64,000 bases of DNA. Origin: Phyllostachys edulis (lineage: Eukaryota; Streptophyta; Magnoliopsida; Poales; Poaceae). The translations under genes were made by a program, and so were the position numbers. The notes beneath the pieces were generated by a model, which was not told where the DNA came from, ran no database searches, and saw nothing but the letters and a program-made list of their open reading frames with translations. The first letter of the stretch is position 1. Every line of letters starts with the position of its first letter. Of the stretch, positions 22,761-33,711 are shown in pieces. Location: positions 33,576,820-33,640,819 of the forward strand of contig CM070568.1 of the NCBI GenBank assembly GCA_036346405.1, in the 5' to 3' direction.

Positions 22761-24353
22761 CAAGGGCTATGATACAACTTTCCTCACGACAAGTCCAAGC
22801 CAAATATCATTTAAGTCTTGGAAGATGGCTTAGTTGAGTTTAAAACCCAACCTACAAAAACACTTTTCAAATCTGCAGGTTTTGTCCTACCATCTTCTGA
22901 GTCAAAAGTTGCATCTCCCAGAGGTACCAAGTACTATCGCAGAAGGATGGGCATTTGCTTGAATTTTGCTGGCGCAGGTTGAAAAATGTTAAGAAAAGTC
23001 TTGCTAGATTTTCATCTCACCAACCTAGAGCTTTCAAGAGACATGGTCATTTAGAAAAGAAGAAACTTAGACTAAGATTTGTTTCACATGCTCATCATCA
23101 TCATGTTCCTAGACAGGATGCATCTTATGTTCTTGTAACCATTGCTCATGATAGAACCTCAAGTAGAATCAGGGCTAGCAAATTTTCTTCACATGCTTCT
23201 GGTAGACGTGTGTCTCAGTACTGGGTTCCCAAGTCATGTTTAACTAACCCCACTATTAAGACACATCGATCTTTCGTGCCTTGATTTTCAGGATCGTTGC
23301 AGGAAGGGGAGGAACACATGGCTCGTCGACTCCGGGTGTTCATGCCACATGACCGGAGACTCAAGATGGTTCATCTCCTTCACGCGGTCGACGGTTGATG
23401 ACTTCATAACCTTTGAAGATGATACACGAGGGCAGATCGAAGGAACGGGAACGATCAAGGTGAACGACAAGTTCAATCTCAAGGATGTCGCCCTTGTGGA
23501 CAAGCTAAGGTACAACTTACTTTTTGTCTCGCAGCTTCTTGATGATGGCTATGAGACTAGGTTTAAGAAAAATACTTGTCGTGTGCTTGATTGGTGAGCT
23601 TATTTTTGGGATTTCTAGAGTTGGTAGGATCTTAGAAGGTGATTTTTCTGAATCTCTTGCTGGGTCTCTCAAGTGTTTGATTCCATATTATTTTGAGTTT
23701 TGGCTTTGGCACCATCATTTGGGGCATATTGGTTTTGATCATCTGACGCCAGTTAGCAGCCTTGATCTCATGAGAGCTTTGCCCAAACTCAAAGCCGTCA
23801 AGGATGCTGTATGTGCGTCCTACAGGCATGGCAAGCAAGTTGCCGCCTCATACCCTTCGTTGACTATGGTCAGGACTGATGCAGGGATAGTTACTTCACA
23901 TGGATACTGTTGGTCCTGCTAGAGTTCAGTCAGCCGATGATAAATGGTATATTCTTGTCATAGTCGACGATTTCTCAAGATACTCTTAGGTGTTCTATAT
24001 TGCTTCAAAGGATGAAGCTTTTGATCACTTTCATGATCTTGTTCTTCGCTTGGCTTCTGAACTTCCCAGTGCCTTGAGAGTGACTCGCAGTGACAATGGA
24101 ACAAAGTTCAAGAATGCCTCATTTACCTCTTTCTATGCTGAGCGTGGTGTTGAGCATCAATACTCCTCTCCGTACGTCCCTCAACAAAATGGCATGGTAG
24201 AAAGGAAGAACAAGACCATGGTCGAGATGGCCAAGACAATGCTTGATGAGTATAGCACCGAGGAGGTTCTGGGTTGAAGCTATTGTACAGCTTGCATATT
24301 GCCAATCGCGTCTTCTTGAGACCATCTTTGGGCAAGATATCTTATGAGCTTTG
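22761..24353 (+). pseudogene. pol: TE2 pol: protease and integrase
   Basis: The aspartic protease motif LVDSGCSCHMTGD lies at about 23320-23355, with its catalytic Asp intact. A GAG-preintegrase region with an HLGHIGF zinc-binding segment follows (about 23710-23740). The integrase core then shows VDDFSRYS, an in-frame TAG at 23987-23989 where the family has Trp, RSDNGTKF, and QQNGMVERKN, so all three acidic residues of the DDE triad can be read. Several frameshifts separate these blocks. The sequence ends abruptly in the region that follows the core, where TE3 begins; RT is absent. Confidence 0.8.
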
Positions 24354-25107
24354 TGTTGTGGCAAAAAAGACCAGACAACAGAAAAGGGGACCTCCGGTGC
24401 CCACATGTGGGGCCGAAGGATCCTCAAAGAGGGACTCGGTTGCCAAGAAATATGTGTGTATTAATTGCCTAAAAAACTGAGTTTGAGTTATTACATGGGG
24501 GAAGGTGGTTATTTATAGCCTTTCGACATGGTACATGAGATTACAGATCTACCCCTAAAAAGGTCCTACGCCCGTAGGGGTTGCAGAGACTTTCCCTACA
24601 CCTACGTGTAGCCTCCGGCTCATGGTGGATCCTCCTAGCCATGGCCCATAGGGCTGGTGCATCCAGTGCACCGGTGTGCTTCTGCCCTTCGCTGTGCGCG
24701 GGGTGCCCCTAGGCTGAAGGGCTCTGGACACCCTTCGGCTCTCCCCGAGGTGGCCTTAGGGACTCCTAACTTCTGGGCTTCGGGGTGCCTTGGCGACCCT
24801 CCAGAGCGCCTCGGTGGCCCTCTGGGACGTCTTGGCGACCCTTCGGGGCCTTCACGCCTCTTTTGGACCCCCTCGAAGGTATGCCTGGTACCCTCGGGGA
24901 GGGACCTCTTTGTGCCTCCGGTCGTAGGGCCTTCAAAGGAGGCCCTGCGGTCTTTGCCTGGTCGCTGGGCCTTCGCGGGAGGCCCTGCGATCTTCACCTG
25001 GTCACTGGGACCGGTGGGGCCACCCCAACGACAAGCCCCTCATGGTCGAGGTCCTGCTTCGTCATGGCTAAAATCGCACCCTTTTTCCGAAGGGTCCAGA
25101 AACACCA
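24354..25107 (-). repeat. TE3 3' LTR (about 754 bases)
   Basis: The right end GAAACACCA (to 25107) is fixed by the adjoining polypurine tract. The left end is a TG within TTTGTGTTGTGGC and is uncertain by a few bases. A minus-strand TATAAATA lies at 24510-24517. The GC-rich half (24650-25070) gives long frames on both strands, which I take as chance. Confidence 0.75.
24510..24517 (-). promoter_or_regulatory. TATA box of TE3 LTR
   Basis: GGCTATAAATAACC on the minus strand, about 155 bases before the LTR's transcriptional end. Confidence 0.6.
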
Positions 25108-25115
25108 TCCCCTTT
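25108..25115 (-). other. TE3 polypurine tract
   Basis: AAAGGGGA on the minus strand directly precedes the TGGTGTTTC start of the 3' LTR. Confidence 0.7.
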
Positions 25116-25414
25116 AGCCTGGCGAAGCGTGCTTGACCTTGGGAGATCCTGGTGCGTAGGTTGCTCTTGTGGGCCTGGTGGCACGTTGGTTGTTATGGTG
25201 CCTCTTTGGGTACAGCGCACTGCCGTCGGGTGTTGCACGCTTTGATGTCGGCTGCTGGTGTTGATGGCGCCTCCTCGTGTGGCGCACGTGTTGGTTGGGT
25301 CCTGTGCGCCATAATGGCATTGGTTGGGTGTCCTGTTTAAGCGGCACGTGGCACGCGCTAGTTCGCCTGTGGCTCTTTGGCTTCCTTGTTCTCTTTTTGC
25401 GGGCCTGATGCGTG

Positions 25415-25423
25415 TATAAATAG
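25415..25423 (+). promoter_or_regulatory. TATA box of the TE3 antisense ORF
   Basis: TATAAATAG on the plus strand, 139 bases before the ATG at 25554 and just inside the 3' LTR. Its place suggests that the aORF has a promoter of its own, opposed to the LTR promoter. Confidence 0.6.
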
Positions 25424-25553
25424 GGGGTCACCCCTTGCCCGGCCTTTATTCACACCCTTTGCAAACCCTACCTTCCATTTTTGTAACCTCGCGCACTGTT
25501 TTTTGCGAGGACGTTTGGCTCCGCTGTTCCATCCGTGTCCTCCGGATCTTCGA

Positions 25554-26304
25554 TATGATGAGGCGAAGCAAGGAAGGTGGCGGTGTTGTTGTATACACCA
25601 ATGATCTTGGTCGCTCCCTCGTGACGGTGCGGGTGTTGTAGGCATTGAAGGATGAGGGGAAGCTGGCGGACCTCGAGTAGGCACAGGTCCCTGAGACAGA
25701 GACAGTGTTGGCGCCCCATGACGATGAGGCGGTGGTGTTCGTCGCCTATTTTGACGCCGGTCTTTGCTTCCCTTGTGTGGATCTGGTTGTGGATGTGCTT
25801 CAGCTGTACTGGGTGGAGTTAGCGCATATGATGTCCAACTCCCTTGTCAAGCTCGGCGTCTTTGAGTGGGTGTTGCGCTCCGTTGGGGCGAGCGGGGAGG
25901 GGCGCCTCTTTGCATTCCTCCACGACGGGCAATGCCAACCAGAGAAGAAGAAGAGCATCGGTGAGACACTGAACTTTGGCAATGTCAATTTCTAGCCGAA
26001 GTTGCGCTTTCTGAGGTACTCACCGGCTTCGGTCGCTAGGAACCGGTGGGAGACCGACTGGACCCAGAGGTGGTTCTACCACAAGTCCCCCGCGGGTGAT
26101 GGTATCCGATTGGGCGGAGGGCCTATTCAACCCATGGCTTCCCCGGAGGTTGCGCTGATTTCGAGGGAGGAGGCGCTGCTCCATCTCCAACTCAATGCGA
26201 CTCAGAGGCTCTCCACGAGGGACCTTGTGGAAGAGTTCTGCACGCTCTGGGTGTGGCCCCTAGCGCAGGGTTGGAGGGTGGAGTTCAGGGATCCGAATGG
26301 CAGT
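25554..26304 (+). pseudogene. TE3 aORF, N-terminal part (PF04195-like)
   Basis: The frame opens MMRRSKEGG and carries stops near 25639, 25678 and 25993. Residues encoded at 25730-25880 (VVFVAYFDAGLCFPC, then LVKLGVFEWVL) and the later block near 26050-26080 (TDWTQRWFYHKS) match the layout of the family named 'putative gypsy type transposon' (PF04195), the product of antisense genes between pol and the 3' LTR of Tat elements. The biochemical role of this protein is unknown. TE4 interrupts it at 26305 and the frame resumes after 30020. Confidence 0.7.
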
Positions 26305-29300
26305 TGTCGAACCCGGGAATGAAGGATCCCAAATTCTCTGTGTTCATATACTAGTCCAGGATAGCTAGTGTACACAGTCATACAAAAGTGAAATCACAAT
26401 CATATCATGCATTTTATTAATATAAATCAGAGTTTATTACAAGATGAGCCTGAGGCCAAATAAACAAATATCACAGCGGAAGCAAAGTAGTAGTAGGCCA
26501 CACGATGTGCCACAAGCAATCGTCTGGGGGCGTAGGCCTAAACGTCTGGGTCCTCACCGTCCTGATAGAAGTCTTCTCCTGAATAAAGATTATTCAGCAA
26601 GAGTGAGCACAACTTCCGTACTCGCAAGTTACACCCAATAAAGAATTATGATGCATGCATAAGTAAACAAGTGAGGCTAACATGGTTTATTTTGCATAAA
26701 GCAGCATTTTTAGTTTTAAATATTCATAATAACTTCCAAGGACATTTTTAATCTATATCTAAAATCAGATTTTAAATTGACAGTTTTATAGCGGATAACC
26801 TCCATGAATGAATGGTGAAGGATACCCTCCTACCACATGGCTAACCGCCCAATTTTACCACAAGAATTTACCATCCTAAAATCATCTGTTAAACATTTTA
26901 AAAATAAAAAACAAAGTCTAAATTAGAGTGGCTTTGCTTAGCATGTCCATGACCGTGGACACGGCTATTCGAATAGTTTTACACTCTGGAGAGGTTGTAC
27001 AGCTTTACCCACACGAGATAATTTGCTTTTAATGTCGGCCAATACACGCTTCCGATGGCGTGTGACTAAGCAATTATCATGAGACCTTTACAATGTTTTA
27101 CCTTAATGTATTTATGCCCGCTAAGGTTTCACTTCTATTGGATTAACCATCCTCCAGAAGCCCCCTCTTGCGCAAGTAGGACTACTGTTTAACCAACACC
27201 TACACAACAACATGGCACAAATAACACTAAGATATCACAAATTGTTGAGCCAAATCTGTCCCATTCTAGACATGTGGTGGTACGGTAAGGCGTAGCAAAG
27301 TACGCTCAAAGACCGGTCCTTAACCGACTTGGGCGACTTCCAAAATAACCCCTGGGCCTCAATCTTACCTAGATTGAGCCCGTGCATAAACCTGCACCCA
27401 CCAATCATCCATTTCGCCCAAGTCCAAACCCATTTTTGATTTTATTTTAAGTAAAACCATCTTTATAAATTTTCTATGGTAAAACAATACCATAGACCCA
27501 ATTTAAACCAAGTTTGAATATATAATTTGGCTAAATCCTCCCAAAAACACAATTCTGATATAAGCATTGGCTAAGCATATCATTATTTTCAATTTTATTT
27601 TATCTAATGGTGACAAGGAAATGATAATACAATAATCAACATTGGCTATACAAAGGAATTAGAATAACTAAGGATTTAAACAGAGATTTAAAATAGCTGA
27701 AAAATTATGCATGCAATAATAATTTAAAAATAGAATTAAATAAATTTAAAATATTGGGATCAACATTATCAATGGTATAACTTACCTTGATCAAAGTCTT
27801 GGTACTCTAAATCCTCAGAAGGATCAAGCTCTCTGGAGTTGTCGAAATCTATACACGAAAATACGACAAATTCAAATAAACTTAGATAAATTCAAAAAGA
27901 CAAATCAAACTAACTCCAAATAAAATAATTTTGGTTTAGTTAGCTAGATCTTGATTTTATACAAATTTAGAAATTTGAATCACCTAAATCGGAGTTCGTA
28001 TGAAGAAATACGAGCTCCTAGAAGTTTTAATCCTAAAGAAAACCTAAAATCAGAATTTATTGATTTTCCTAATTTATTTTCCTAGAGGAAAATTGAGATA
28101 TTACGTCGGATGATGTCATCGGCTGGGAAATTGGATTTTCGGCCGAATTGTTCTTTAAAGGGAAATCTTACTCTCTATGATAGGTGGGCCCCACAGTCAA
28201 AAGACTTGGTCCACAGGCGGTCAAACATCCATGGTGGACGTGGTTCACTAGAATAGTAAACAGGTGAGAGCTGGCGCAAGGGTTGACGTGGCCTAGCCAC
28301 GTAGGCGTTGACTCAGCGAAAAACACGCACGTGGCGCTGAGGTGGAGATGACATGGCTGAGCCACGTAGGACCGGCGAGGGGAGGCGCTCGGTGACGGGC
28401 TCACCGGCGTTTCACGCTAGGGCGAGCCGCGTGGGTGTGCGCAAACTGAAGCTAACATGTTACTGATGCTAATGAGCTACCTTACGATGGAGGGGTGTGA
28501 AGAGGTCGTCGGCGACGGGCGAAGAAGCGGCGGCGATGTTCGGTCGTCGACGATGAGGGTGTTCCCAGGGTCCTTCGACGAAGTGGAAGGTGGCACCGTG
28601 GAGCTCATGTCATGGCGATGCCGAGGATGTAGACGAAGGGGGCGGAGCGGCTCTGACGGCGGCGCAATCGGAGGTTGAAGGTGTTTCGGCCGGCGGCGAA
28701 AACCTTCAAAATCTAGGCACTATGGGGCGAGAGGGGCTAAGTGGGTGGTGGCATTGAGGTGAGACGAGGGAGGTGGTCCCAGAGCTCCTATTTATAGGGC
28801 GCGGGCGAGCTTGAAGTAGCATGGAGGGTACGAAGACCGTGCAAGGTCATCGGTGAAATCACGGGGATTCGGGGCCGAGAAAGGAAGGGCGGCCGTGATG
28901 GAGTCTTGATGATGGTCTTTGCGTTATTAAAGGCGGCAAAATTTGAGAGATCTTGGCGGATTCGCCGTGTTTGGAAGGTTTTTGAAATGCGCTAATGGCG
29001 GACGACGAGTAAGAAAGGAAAGCGGCGCGGGGAAGAAGAAAGGAAAGAAGAAGACGCGTTGTAGCACTGGCCCCACTTGTCGGCGCCAGCAGAGAAAGGA
29101 AAGGGAGCGAGGACGCGTTGGCCGTTCGATTTAGATCGAACGGTCCACAATGACCGAGATGTTTGGAACGTCCGAAAGTTCCATCAAAATCTGGCCGTTC
29201 AACTTAGATCGAATGACTGAGAGGGGTTGGAGAAGGATACGCGCAGTGAAGCAGGCCGAGCGGGCCGTGCGCACGTGGGAAAGGAGATGGGCTGAAATAG

Positions 29301-29602
29301 ATTCGGCCCAAACACTGTTGAGAGGATTTTAATTGATTTAGCAATTGATTTAATCCAGTTAATTAAAAAGGGCTTTAGAAAATAGCAAATAAAATCCAAA
29401 AATTATGATAAAATTCACATAAATTCTCAAAGACATTTTGGACTTAAATAAAATATTCCCAACTTATATTTGGTAATAGTTTTTGCAATTAAATTTGTTT
29501 TGGCTTTAAACTACTTAAGGAAAAGCTTTTAAAATTTTTAGAAAATCCACAAAAATAATTAGGTTTTAATTTTAACTGAAATTTGAAATTTGGGCTGTTA
29601 CA
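26305..29602 (-). repeat. TE4 3' LTR (3298 bases)
   Basis: It starts TGTCGAACCCGGG and ends GGGCTGTTACA, paralleling the LTRs of TE1 and the solo LTR at 33712. It carries the dyad block at 26950-27025. The GC-rich part (28200-29140) lies near its transcriptional start side. Frames inside it are not gene-like. Confidence 0.85.
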
Positions 29603-29619
29603 AACCTACCCCCCCCCTT
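29603..29619 (-). other. TE4 polypurine tract
   Basis: AAGGGGGGGGGTAGGTT on the minus strand immediately precedes the 3' LTR, in the same place as 2018-2033 of TE1. Confidence 0.75.
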
Positions 29620-29642
29620 AAAGGGAATCTCGACCCTGAGAT

Positions 29643-30015
29643 TTAGACTTGGTCAGCAAAAAGGTGAGGATATTCGGCTTTCAGATCTTCTTCTCGCTTC
29701 CAGGTGGCTTCTTCTTCTGAGTGATTACTCCATTGGACTTTGCATGAATGGATCACTTTGCTTCTGGTGATTTGTTCTGTCACATCGAGAATCTTGATTG
29801 GTTGCTCCACATAGGTGAGATCTTCCTGAAGGTCGATGCTTTGAAGCGGTGTTTCTTCTGTTGGCACTCTAAGACACTTCTTCAGCTGAGAAATGTGGAA
29901 GACGTCGTGGACTGCAGATAAGGATGCTGGCAGCTCAAGCTAATACACAACTTCACCTCTTCTTACCAAAATCTTGTAAGGTCCCACAAATCTGGGTGCG
30001 AGTTTTCCTTTGGTC
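29643..30015 (-). pseudogene. pol: TE4 pol C-terminus with chromodomain
   Basis: The segment encodes the integrase tail (KGKLAPRFVGPYKIL, then VFHISQLKKCL in the frame before the block at 29867) and a chromodomain (IKILDVTEQITRSKVIHSC, then VQWSNHSEEEATWKREEDL) ending in a stop at 29643. One in-frame stop lies near 29940. The homologous region of TE1 is 2061-2440. Confidence 0.8.
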
Positions 30016-30044
30016 CGGAGAAAAAGAAGCAGGCCCGCATGCCC

Positions 30045-30308
30045 GAGGAGCTGGATGGCCCAGGGCTGATCAGCGTAAGGCCCCTTCGAGCTGTTGGGGT
30101 TGACAACGTAGGCAGCCCAGGCCGTGCCAAGGCGGACTCTGCGGGCAGGCCCTAGAAGAGGGCGTCACAGGGTGCTGAGGAGCTAGATGGCCCAGGGCCG
30201 ATCAGTGTAAGGCCCCTTCGAGCCGTTGGGGTTGACAACGTAGGCAGCCTAGGCCATGCCAAGGCGGACTCTGCGGGTAGGCCCTAGAAGAGGGCGTCAC
30301 AGGGTGCT
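30045..30308 (+). repeat. 132-base tandem duplication in the TE3 aORF
   Basis: Copy 1 is 30045-30176 and copy 2 is 30177-30308, differing at only a few positions (for example CTGGATGG against CTAGATGG). The length is 44 codons, so phase is kept. Confidence 0.9.
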
Positions 30309-30876
30309 GCAGGGCGGGTGGAGTGTCCTCGCTCGAGAAGCTCCTCGTCGGCTGCCGACGCGGAGGCTACGGAGGTGGAGACGACGGAGGTGGGGGTGCC
30401 GGAGTAGGTGACGGAGGCGGTGGCAAGCTCATTTGGCATAGTGAACTTGCCCCTTGAGGAATCCTCGGGCGGTACATCGTCGCAGATGTACAGCTAGGGT
30501 TTCGAGGACAGCCAGGCGGTGCCCCGTACTCCGGGCCGTTACGTGATCGGTCAATCCTTGCCCCCTGTATTCTTACTTTTGTACTCGTCTCTAACCCTCA
30601 TGCTTTGCAGACCTGAGTGGCAAGGGAGAGAGGGACATCGGTGGAGGCTCCGGCTCTCGGGGGTCCGAAGTGGCTCCCTGATCTTCTACTGCGCCTGGCG
30701 CGTCTGGTACCACGGACATTGGTCCGCTGTGTACCAACGACTTCAAGATTAGCGCCTTAGCACCTGGGCAGCCACCGTTTGCAAAGAAGTCACTCACTTC
30801 GGCCTATTTAGGGGAGCTCTTCTGGAGCATGCCCACCAGCCAGATGTTTCAGTCGATCGAGGTGAACATCGTGAAG

Positions 30877-30943
30877 GTAACCTTGAACACGCCTATCCTA
30901 GTTTGTTTGTTTTTTCTTATTTTTTACGGCATGCTCCGTGCAG
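30877..30943 (+). other. Predicted intron in the TE3 aORF
   Basis: Donor AAG/GTAACC, a T-rich tract and acceptor CCGTGCAG/A delimit 67 bases. Coding character is seen on both sides and not inside. Confidence 0.65.
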
Positions 30944-31647
30944 ACCGTAATGCTGTCCCGCACTCTTGAGGGGGACATTCTACATGGCTATGCGAAGATC
31001 CAAGGACGGGTTGACTCAAAGCACGCGCGGAGCGAGACTCTGAGCGCCGAGTGTTCGGCTTTGGCCAAGAAGGTGAAGGGCCTGGAGGTGAGGGTTGCAG
31101 AGTTGGAAGTGGAGCACAGCGATCTGCAAGAGGAAGTGCGAACGCTTTGCGGCGTTCCCACCATCCTTGAGATGGAAATTTAAGTGGAGCGGTAGCTATC
31201 GAACACCGTGGCCCGGGCAATGTGGGGGGCGATGGATTCCCTAGAGAGCGTTGTGTCTGACCTCAGTGCCATGCCGCCCCCCGAAAGCACACCTAGGCGG
31301 AGATGGACGCTACGCTGGGGCGCCTTCTCCATGCCAGGGAGGTGTGTCTGCCGACTACCCAAGCCTATGGTGACCACTGTGCGAAGGAGGCCTGGACAAC
31401 GGCATTCGTATCCCTGCAGAGGGTTGGTTACGGACATGTCGACGCCCTCGGCGCTCACTCCATGCCTGTGGCGTCCGCGACGGAGGTTGCCTCTCGTCAG
31501 CGGTAGGTATTGTATCTTGTACCCCGTAGCCATTTGTCGCGCCACTTACTTGGATGTTGTATGGTTAAGATTGTGTAATGCGATTTTTTTTATTTTTTTT
31601 AGCGGGCCGAGCCCTCGGTGTATGTACTTTGTACTCTGTACCTATTG

Positions 31648-31653
31648 AATAAA
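31648..31653 (+). terminator. Polyadenylation signal of the TE3 aORF
   Basis: AATAAA follows the aORF end by about 140 bases and is followed by a T-rich stretch. With the TATA box at 25415 it frames an antisense transcription unit. Confidence 0.5.
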
Positions 31654-31736
31654 TTTGTTTTCTTAGCACTGGTTTGCTCGGCACGCACGCCCGCTCGTCG
31701 TAGCGAGGGTGGAGGGGCCTAGCGCCGTCCTCTATT

Positions 31737-32275
31737 TTTTAGATAGGGCTCCGGGGGAGCCCTAACTTTTTTCGAGGGGGAGGCGAAGCCTAGCGCCATC
31801 ATCCATATTTTTTTAGATAGGGCTTCGGGGGAGTCCTAACTTTTTGCGAGGGGGAGGCAAAGCCTAGCGCATTCCCACATACTTTTTAAAATAGGGCTCC
31901 GGGGGATCCCTAGCTTCTTTTTTTGTGAGAGGAAGGCGAAGCCTAGCGCCGTCCCCCATACTTTTTTAGATAGGGCTCCGGGGGAGCCCTAACTTTTTGC
32001 GAGGGGGAGGCGAATCCTAGCGCCGCCCCCATACTTTTTTTTGAGGGAGGCAAAGGCTAGCGCTGTTCTCCATATTTTTTAGATAGGGCTCTGGGGGAGC
32101 TCTAACTTTTTGCGAGGGGGAGGCGAAGCCTAGTGCTGTCCCCCAATACTTTTTTAGATAGGGCTCCGGGGGAGCCCTTCTTTTTGCGAGGGAGAGGCGC
32201 CGCCCCAATACTTTTTTAGATAGGGCTTCGGGGGAGCCCTAAATTTTTGCGAGGGAGAGGCGAACATCGGCGCCA
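31737..32275 (+). repeat. Tandem repeat between aORF and pol in TE3
   Basis: Seven fuller and one shortened unit of about 60-80 bases: TAGATAGGGCTCCGGGGG, AGCCCTAACTTTTTGCGAGG, GGAGGCGAAGCCTAGCGCC, then a pyrimidine run. GGGCTCC-GGGGGAGCCC can fold back on itself. Tandem repeats in this interval are a known habit of Tat-lineage elements. Confidence 0.9.
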
Positions 32276-32379
32276 TCCCCCCTTCCCCAGTGCTTGTTGG
32301 TGCTTTGGACCAGGTATTGTGCCTTTGTCTTTGTCTACACGTGCCTACGGGGGGCACCGGGGCTAAGCCGCACACGGTG

Positions 32380-32600
32380 TTTTGTTTATACACTCGGGCC
32401 TGCGAGGGGCATCGGTGTGCACTGGGGCTAAGAAGCCATGTGCGGTGTCTTTTTTATGCACTCAAGCCTTCGGGGGGCCTTGGTGTGCACCGGGGCTAAG
32501 AAGCCATGCGCGGTGTCTTTATTTATACACTCGGGCCTTCGGGGGGCCTCGGTGTGCACCGGGGCTAAGAAGCTATGCGCAGTGTTTTTATTTATACATT
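32380..32600 (+). repeat. Second tandem repeat of TE3
   Basis: Three to four units of about 70 bases: TTTATACACTCGGGCC, TTCGGGGGGCCTCGGTGTGC, ACCGGGGCTAAGAAGCC, ATGCGCGGTGTC. Unrelated in sequence to the block at 31737. Confidence 0.85.
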
Positions 32601-32759
32601 GTACACTTGTGGGAGTGAGTTAATGTGACCTCAGCTGTCTGTTTTTTACTAAAAGGGGACAAAACGCCTAAAAATCGTACACTTGCTTTTGTACATACCT
32701 TTGCCATTTAAAGGGCGGCTAGTGGCTATTATCCGGGCACAGCTAGTTTTTACATGACC

Positions 32760-33711
32760 CTAGGGATAGAACCTGCGGAGGCTTTTCGTGTTCCATGTGT
32801 GGTTTAGTTTCTCTCCCTCCAGCGTCACGATGTTGTAGGAACCCACTCTTATGTTGTGGGTGATGATGTAGGGCCCTTCCCATTTGGACTCCAGTTTGCC
32901 GATGGCTGTGTGGTTCGTTGCTCGCTTGAGGACCATGTCACCGGGTGCCAGAGGGAGGATCTTGACCTTCCTGTTGTATGCCTGCACAACTCCTTCGGTG
33001 TACTTTGTCATGATTGATATGGCTTGTACGCGGTGCTCTTCGAGGAGGTCGAGGGATGTCTCCCGGCCCTTGGGATCGCCATCTTCTGTTGCTCGGAGGG
33101 ACTTGGCCGCCAGCTCTTCTAGGGTCATGGCTTCATCGCTGAAAAGGAGTTTGAATGGGGAGAAGCTTGTGGCCCTGGTTGGGGATGTTTGGAGCGCCCA
33201 TAGGGCCTTCATAAGTTCCTTGGGCCAGAACCCTTTTGGCAAGCTAACGAGGCGTTTTGTCAGTCCTGCTAGCAGGTTGCCATTGGCTCGCTCGACCGAC
33301 CCATTGGACTCGGGATGCCCTACAGATGCGAAGCATACTGTTGTTCTTAGGCCCTGGCAGAATGCTCTGAAGGATGCTGAGCCAAACCGGGTGCCATTAT
33401 CTTTGATGATGTCGCGTGGCACCCCGTACCGGCAAATGATATTCCTCCATGCGAATCGTTGTGCTACAACGATCGTGATTTTGGCGACTCGCTCGGCCTC
33501 CACCCACCTTGAGAAGTACTTGATGGCAACGAATGCGAAATGGAGATTGCCCTTGGCTGCTGGAAATGGGCTGATGATGTCGAGCCCCCATCGTGCGAAG
33601 GGCCAGACTAGAGGCAGGGGCTGGAGCGGGACTGCTGGTGCCTTCAAGCTGCGACTGGCCCACTGGCATCCCTGGCAATGTTGGACGAGCTCTTGTGCGT
33701 CACGGAGCGCT
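32760..33711 (-). pseudogene. pol: TE3 integrase core and C-terminus
   Basis: A long open frame carries the whole catalytic core. The DDE residues are in WGLDIISPF, IIKDNGTRF and GHPESNGSVERANG. The C-terminal domain follows (WEGPYIITH ... LRRFYP, stop at 32760). The core is intact, but the zinc-finger side continues only beyond the solo LTR at 37088, so the gene is split. Integrase would insert the cDNA in the nucleus. No chromodomain follows, as expected for Tat. Confidence 0.85.
33707..33711 (+). repeat. Target-site duplication GCGCT, left copy
   Basis: Directly precedes the TG of the solo LTR; its partner is at 37088-37092. Confidence 0.9.

Larger units (their letters stand above)
13541..24353 (+). 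mobile_element. TE2: Ty1/copia retrotransposon, 3' end missing
   Basis: A 5' LTR (13541-15426), a Met-tRNA primer site (15429), gag with UBN2-like features and a zinc knuckle, a coiled-coil region, protease and the integrase core follow in copia order. RT, RNase H and the 3' LTR are absent because TE3 starts at about 24354. A 5.5 kb solo LTR divides gag. The bases before the LTR are CAGTT; the partner duplication is lost with the 3' end. Confidence 0.85.
26305..30020 (-). mobile_element. TE4: 3' LTR and pol tail of a Tekay-type element
   Basis: An LTR (26305-29602), a polypurine tract and the end of a chromodomain pol (to about 30015) lie in minus orientation inside the TE3 aORF. The remainder of the element is missing at the 30020 junction, where aORF sequence resumes. 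It is therefore a 5'-truncated copy or the product of a deletion. No second target-site copy is expected on the right. Confidence 0.85.
30021..31505 (+). pseudogene. TE3 aORF, C-terminal part with coiled coil
   Basis: Resumes the aORF after TE4. It contains an in-frame 132-base duplication (30045-30308), each copy ending in a TAG, an Ala/Glu/Ser-rich linker (about 30330-30480), a predicted splice acceptor CTTTGCAG (ends about 30609), a clear 67-base intron (30877-30943), and a coiled-coil exon (30944-31180) with Leu/Val and Glu heptads such as KKVKGLEVRVAELEVEH. The coiled coil suggests self-association. Stops show it is no longer intact. Confidence 0.6.

Noticed and set aside
24657..25136. 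Open frames of more than 100 codons in both directions near 24.6-25.1 kb
   Set aside because: The stretch is the GC-rich half of the TE3 LTR; composition is biased and no domain is visible.
31737..32600. Regular repeats that could suggest a CRISPR-like array
   Set aside because: Units are contiguous tandem repeats without unique spacers, in a eukaryotic retrotransposon; they are ordinary tandem repeats.
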